From Strigops habroptila (Eukaryota > Chordata > Aves > Psittaciformes > Psittacidae), in the NCBI RefSeq assembly GCF_004027225.2, contig NC_044278.2:93922743-93986742 (forward strand): a stretch of DNA of 64,000 nt, written 5' to 3'. The translations under genes and the position numbers were made by a program. This document shows positions 61,939 to 64,000 of the stretch, one piece after another; position 1 is the first letter of the stretch, and the number at the start of each line of letters is the position of its first letter. The notes below the pieces were generated by a model. It searched no databases. It was not told where the DNA came from and saw nothing but the letters and a program-made list of their open reading frames with translations.

Positions 61939-64000
61939 AAATGCCACAGATAGCCTTACAAAACTAGAGAGAAAACAGAATTTGCTGAACTGGACCAATT
62001 GCAGAATTCTGAGGTTCTTCCTGACATTTCCTCAGCTCTGTCCTCCTCCTCCCTCTCGCCTTCAACTGTGAATGGTCATTGTCCTCCAGGGCTCCTTTGC
62101 AATGCTGCACATCCAACACATTCACGAGAATAACAGGGAATGCATGCGACCATTGTTCGCATGTTTGGGCCACGTCTCCCCCATCTGTCACAGAGCAAAA
62201 GTAATTTCTGCATCCCCTGACCTGCAGAGCATCGTCAATGCACAGCTGCTGAGCTGGGTCCTTCCTGCTAATCTCCTTCGGCAGAAACTTACATTTCCCT
62301 CTGGTATTGAAGGACACTAATATGGCAAAAGTGTTTTTCTTTTATTCCTTTCAAAGCCATCCTTCCTGCATTATTATTAGCAGTACATGAGTTTTCCAGT
62401 TGCTGGGTCAAGAGGGGAATTCTTCATTTCTCCTTTGGGATGTCTGCTGTCTAGGGAAAAAGGTTGCTGCCTCATTCTTAATTTTGTCCCTTCACACTGC
62501 AGCATTTGGCATGCTCTCTCTTCCTCTGCTCGCTTATTAATGGGAGAGTTTATGGCAATGTCTCATGCCACTTCTCTCTGCAAATGTTATACCCAAGAGA
62601 GCATCTCCTTTAACTCTCACCAGCAAGCCAGCAGCTCAATAAAGACACTTTACATTTTCATGCTGTTATTAAATAAAGTAACTGCCATCATTTCCATCAT
62701 TTCCTACTCATAGTGGCTGCCTGGTGCCCACATTACCATAAGGACGTATCGCTTTCAATTTCCAGCCTAACATAGTGCCCAGCAGAGAGTCCTGCTGCCC
62801 CGGGCCATACCAGCACAGGAGTGGATGGGCCGTAGCCACCTTTGTTGCCTTGTGTTGGACAGAAAAAGCACCAGGAGCCAGCGGTGACGGATGAAGGAGG
62901 CTCCCTTTCCTGCCAACAGCTCGGGCAGCAGTTTGTTCGGAGGCAGCCTCTAATTCTGAGCAGGTTTACAGGCTAGAAAGTTTCTCATTTGCCAGGGAGC
63001 CTGCCTGAGAGGCTGTCTCCGGTCACGCTCTGCGGGCTGGCGTGTCACTCCCAGAGTTGCACTCAGCTGGGGGAAGCAGCAGTCAGCGATGCAGACTGGT
63101 GGCAGCACCATTGTTACCCTTAAATCTCCTTAGTGTCCTCTCAGCTCCAGCACTGGTTTGTAATGAGGATGCTGGGGGCCTCTCCAGGACCCTGCCAGAG
63201 AAACGACGGGCTTCTTTTTTTGGTCCACATGCTTTAAAACAGACACAGGGACACATGCATGGAGGCTTGCAAAGGACAAGCAGGTAGCAGGAGTGAGACA
63301 GACTTGCTGTGCTTCCATCTAAGTGTGAGCAGCTTCTGGGCGGGCAGATGAGCCCTGCTGAACCAGGTCGTGCTGCTCCTGACTCCCTCGTGGAGGAGAA
63401 TGTCCTGGGCGATGAAGAGGTGTAGGGCTGTATCCAAAGGACCCAGCTAGACAGACTGAAGTCCCTGCTGTTCTGGGTCACAAGAATGATAAATAATTCA
63501 GGCCTGCTTCACAGCTTTGGATCCTATGTCCACATTTTCCTAGTCTTGGACTTTTCTGTCTACAAATTCTGGTCAAGGCACATTTAGGAGGCATTTATCA
63601 AGGATTTTCCAGACATTGGAGGTCACATGTATCTTCCTCTAGTGGATGTCTATGCCTGCGTTCACCAGCTAAGCCTCCCGAGACAGTGGGGAGAAGCAGG
63701 TCTGGGGCATCTGAGGTTAAAAGAGATATCTAAAATGGATTAAATGACTGCCCACATAAAAGTACCAAATCACCTCTACTGACAGTACACATGTGATTCT
63801 CGCAGACAGCACCACACTCCTCCGTAACCAGGCAAGATGAACCCTAAGCCCAGCAAGCTGGGTATTGCCATGCAAGCAGCGGCTCCAGTACATGGCATCC
63901 CACAATCCCACAGAAGCCCCTGTACCTCCCACCTGGACAGTGGGTGTCATGTCAGGGGCTTCAGTGAGGACCTGCTTGTCACTGGCGTTACTTGTCCAGC
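61939..64000. other. Upstream intergenic sequence, no supported feature
   Basis: No recognised repeat or gene. Frames up to 132 codons (63083-63481 minus) and 117 codons (61964-62317 minus) have no identifiable domain and overlap opposite-strand frames. Confidence 0.45.

Noticed and set aside
61964..62317. 117-codon minus-strand ORF as an exon of a neighbouring gene
   Set aside because: No recognised domain and no clear splice sites in the right phase; an overlapping frame on the other strand is equally open.
1..64000. CRISPR arrays, tRNA or rRNA genes, bacterial-type operons
   Set aside because: No regularly spaced repeats, no cloverleaf or rRNA signature, and the whole window has vertebrate gene structure.

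Overview
The window is vertebrate nuclear DNA, almost certainly from a bird. It is intron-rich, has no operon structure, and carries many truncated CR1 non-LTR retrotransposons. Their 3' ends show the repeated ATTCTRTG octamer typical of avian CR1, and there are also LTRs of an avian ERVL-like type. The species cannot be named from the sequence alone.

One protein-coding gene can be supported, and it spans most of the window on the minus strand: SIAH3, a RING-less member of the Seven-in-absentia homolog family. Coding exon 1 lies at 56328-56462 (45 codons) and ends in an AAG|GTGAGT donor. Coding exon 2 lies at 11017-11610 (197 codons plus stop) and begins after a pyrimidine-rich ...CTTGTAG acceptor. 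Both junctions are phase 0. Together they give a 242-residue protein, separated by one intron of about 44.7 kb. The promoter and 5' UTR should lie just above 56462, where there is a CAG/CTG triplet run and two CCAAT boxes. A probable 3' UTR runs below 11017 to about 10.4-10.6 kb.

Layout. 1-1520 is the truncated 5'/middle part of a CR1 ORF2. 1521-10430 is intergenic sequence downstream of SIAH3, with one CR1 tail and simple repeats. 10436-11610 is the SIAH3 3' UTR and exon 2. 11611-56327 is the intron, with ten CR1 pieces, three LTRs, a 116-bp palindrome and several AT-rich stretches that may be conserved noncoding elements. 56328-56760 is exon 1, 5' UTR and promoter. 56761-64000 is upstream intergenic sequence with one CR1 3' end.

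All mobile elements look dead (truncated, frameshifted, or LTR only). I see no CRISPR array, tRNA, rRNA, or second gene. I did not find a new biological system. The best leads are the short histidine-poor linker of this SIAH3, the intronic palindrome, the cluster of three related LTRs with individual target-site duplications, and the open non-AUG reading frame upstream of the SIAH3 start.
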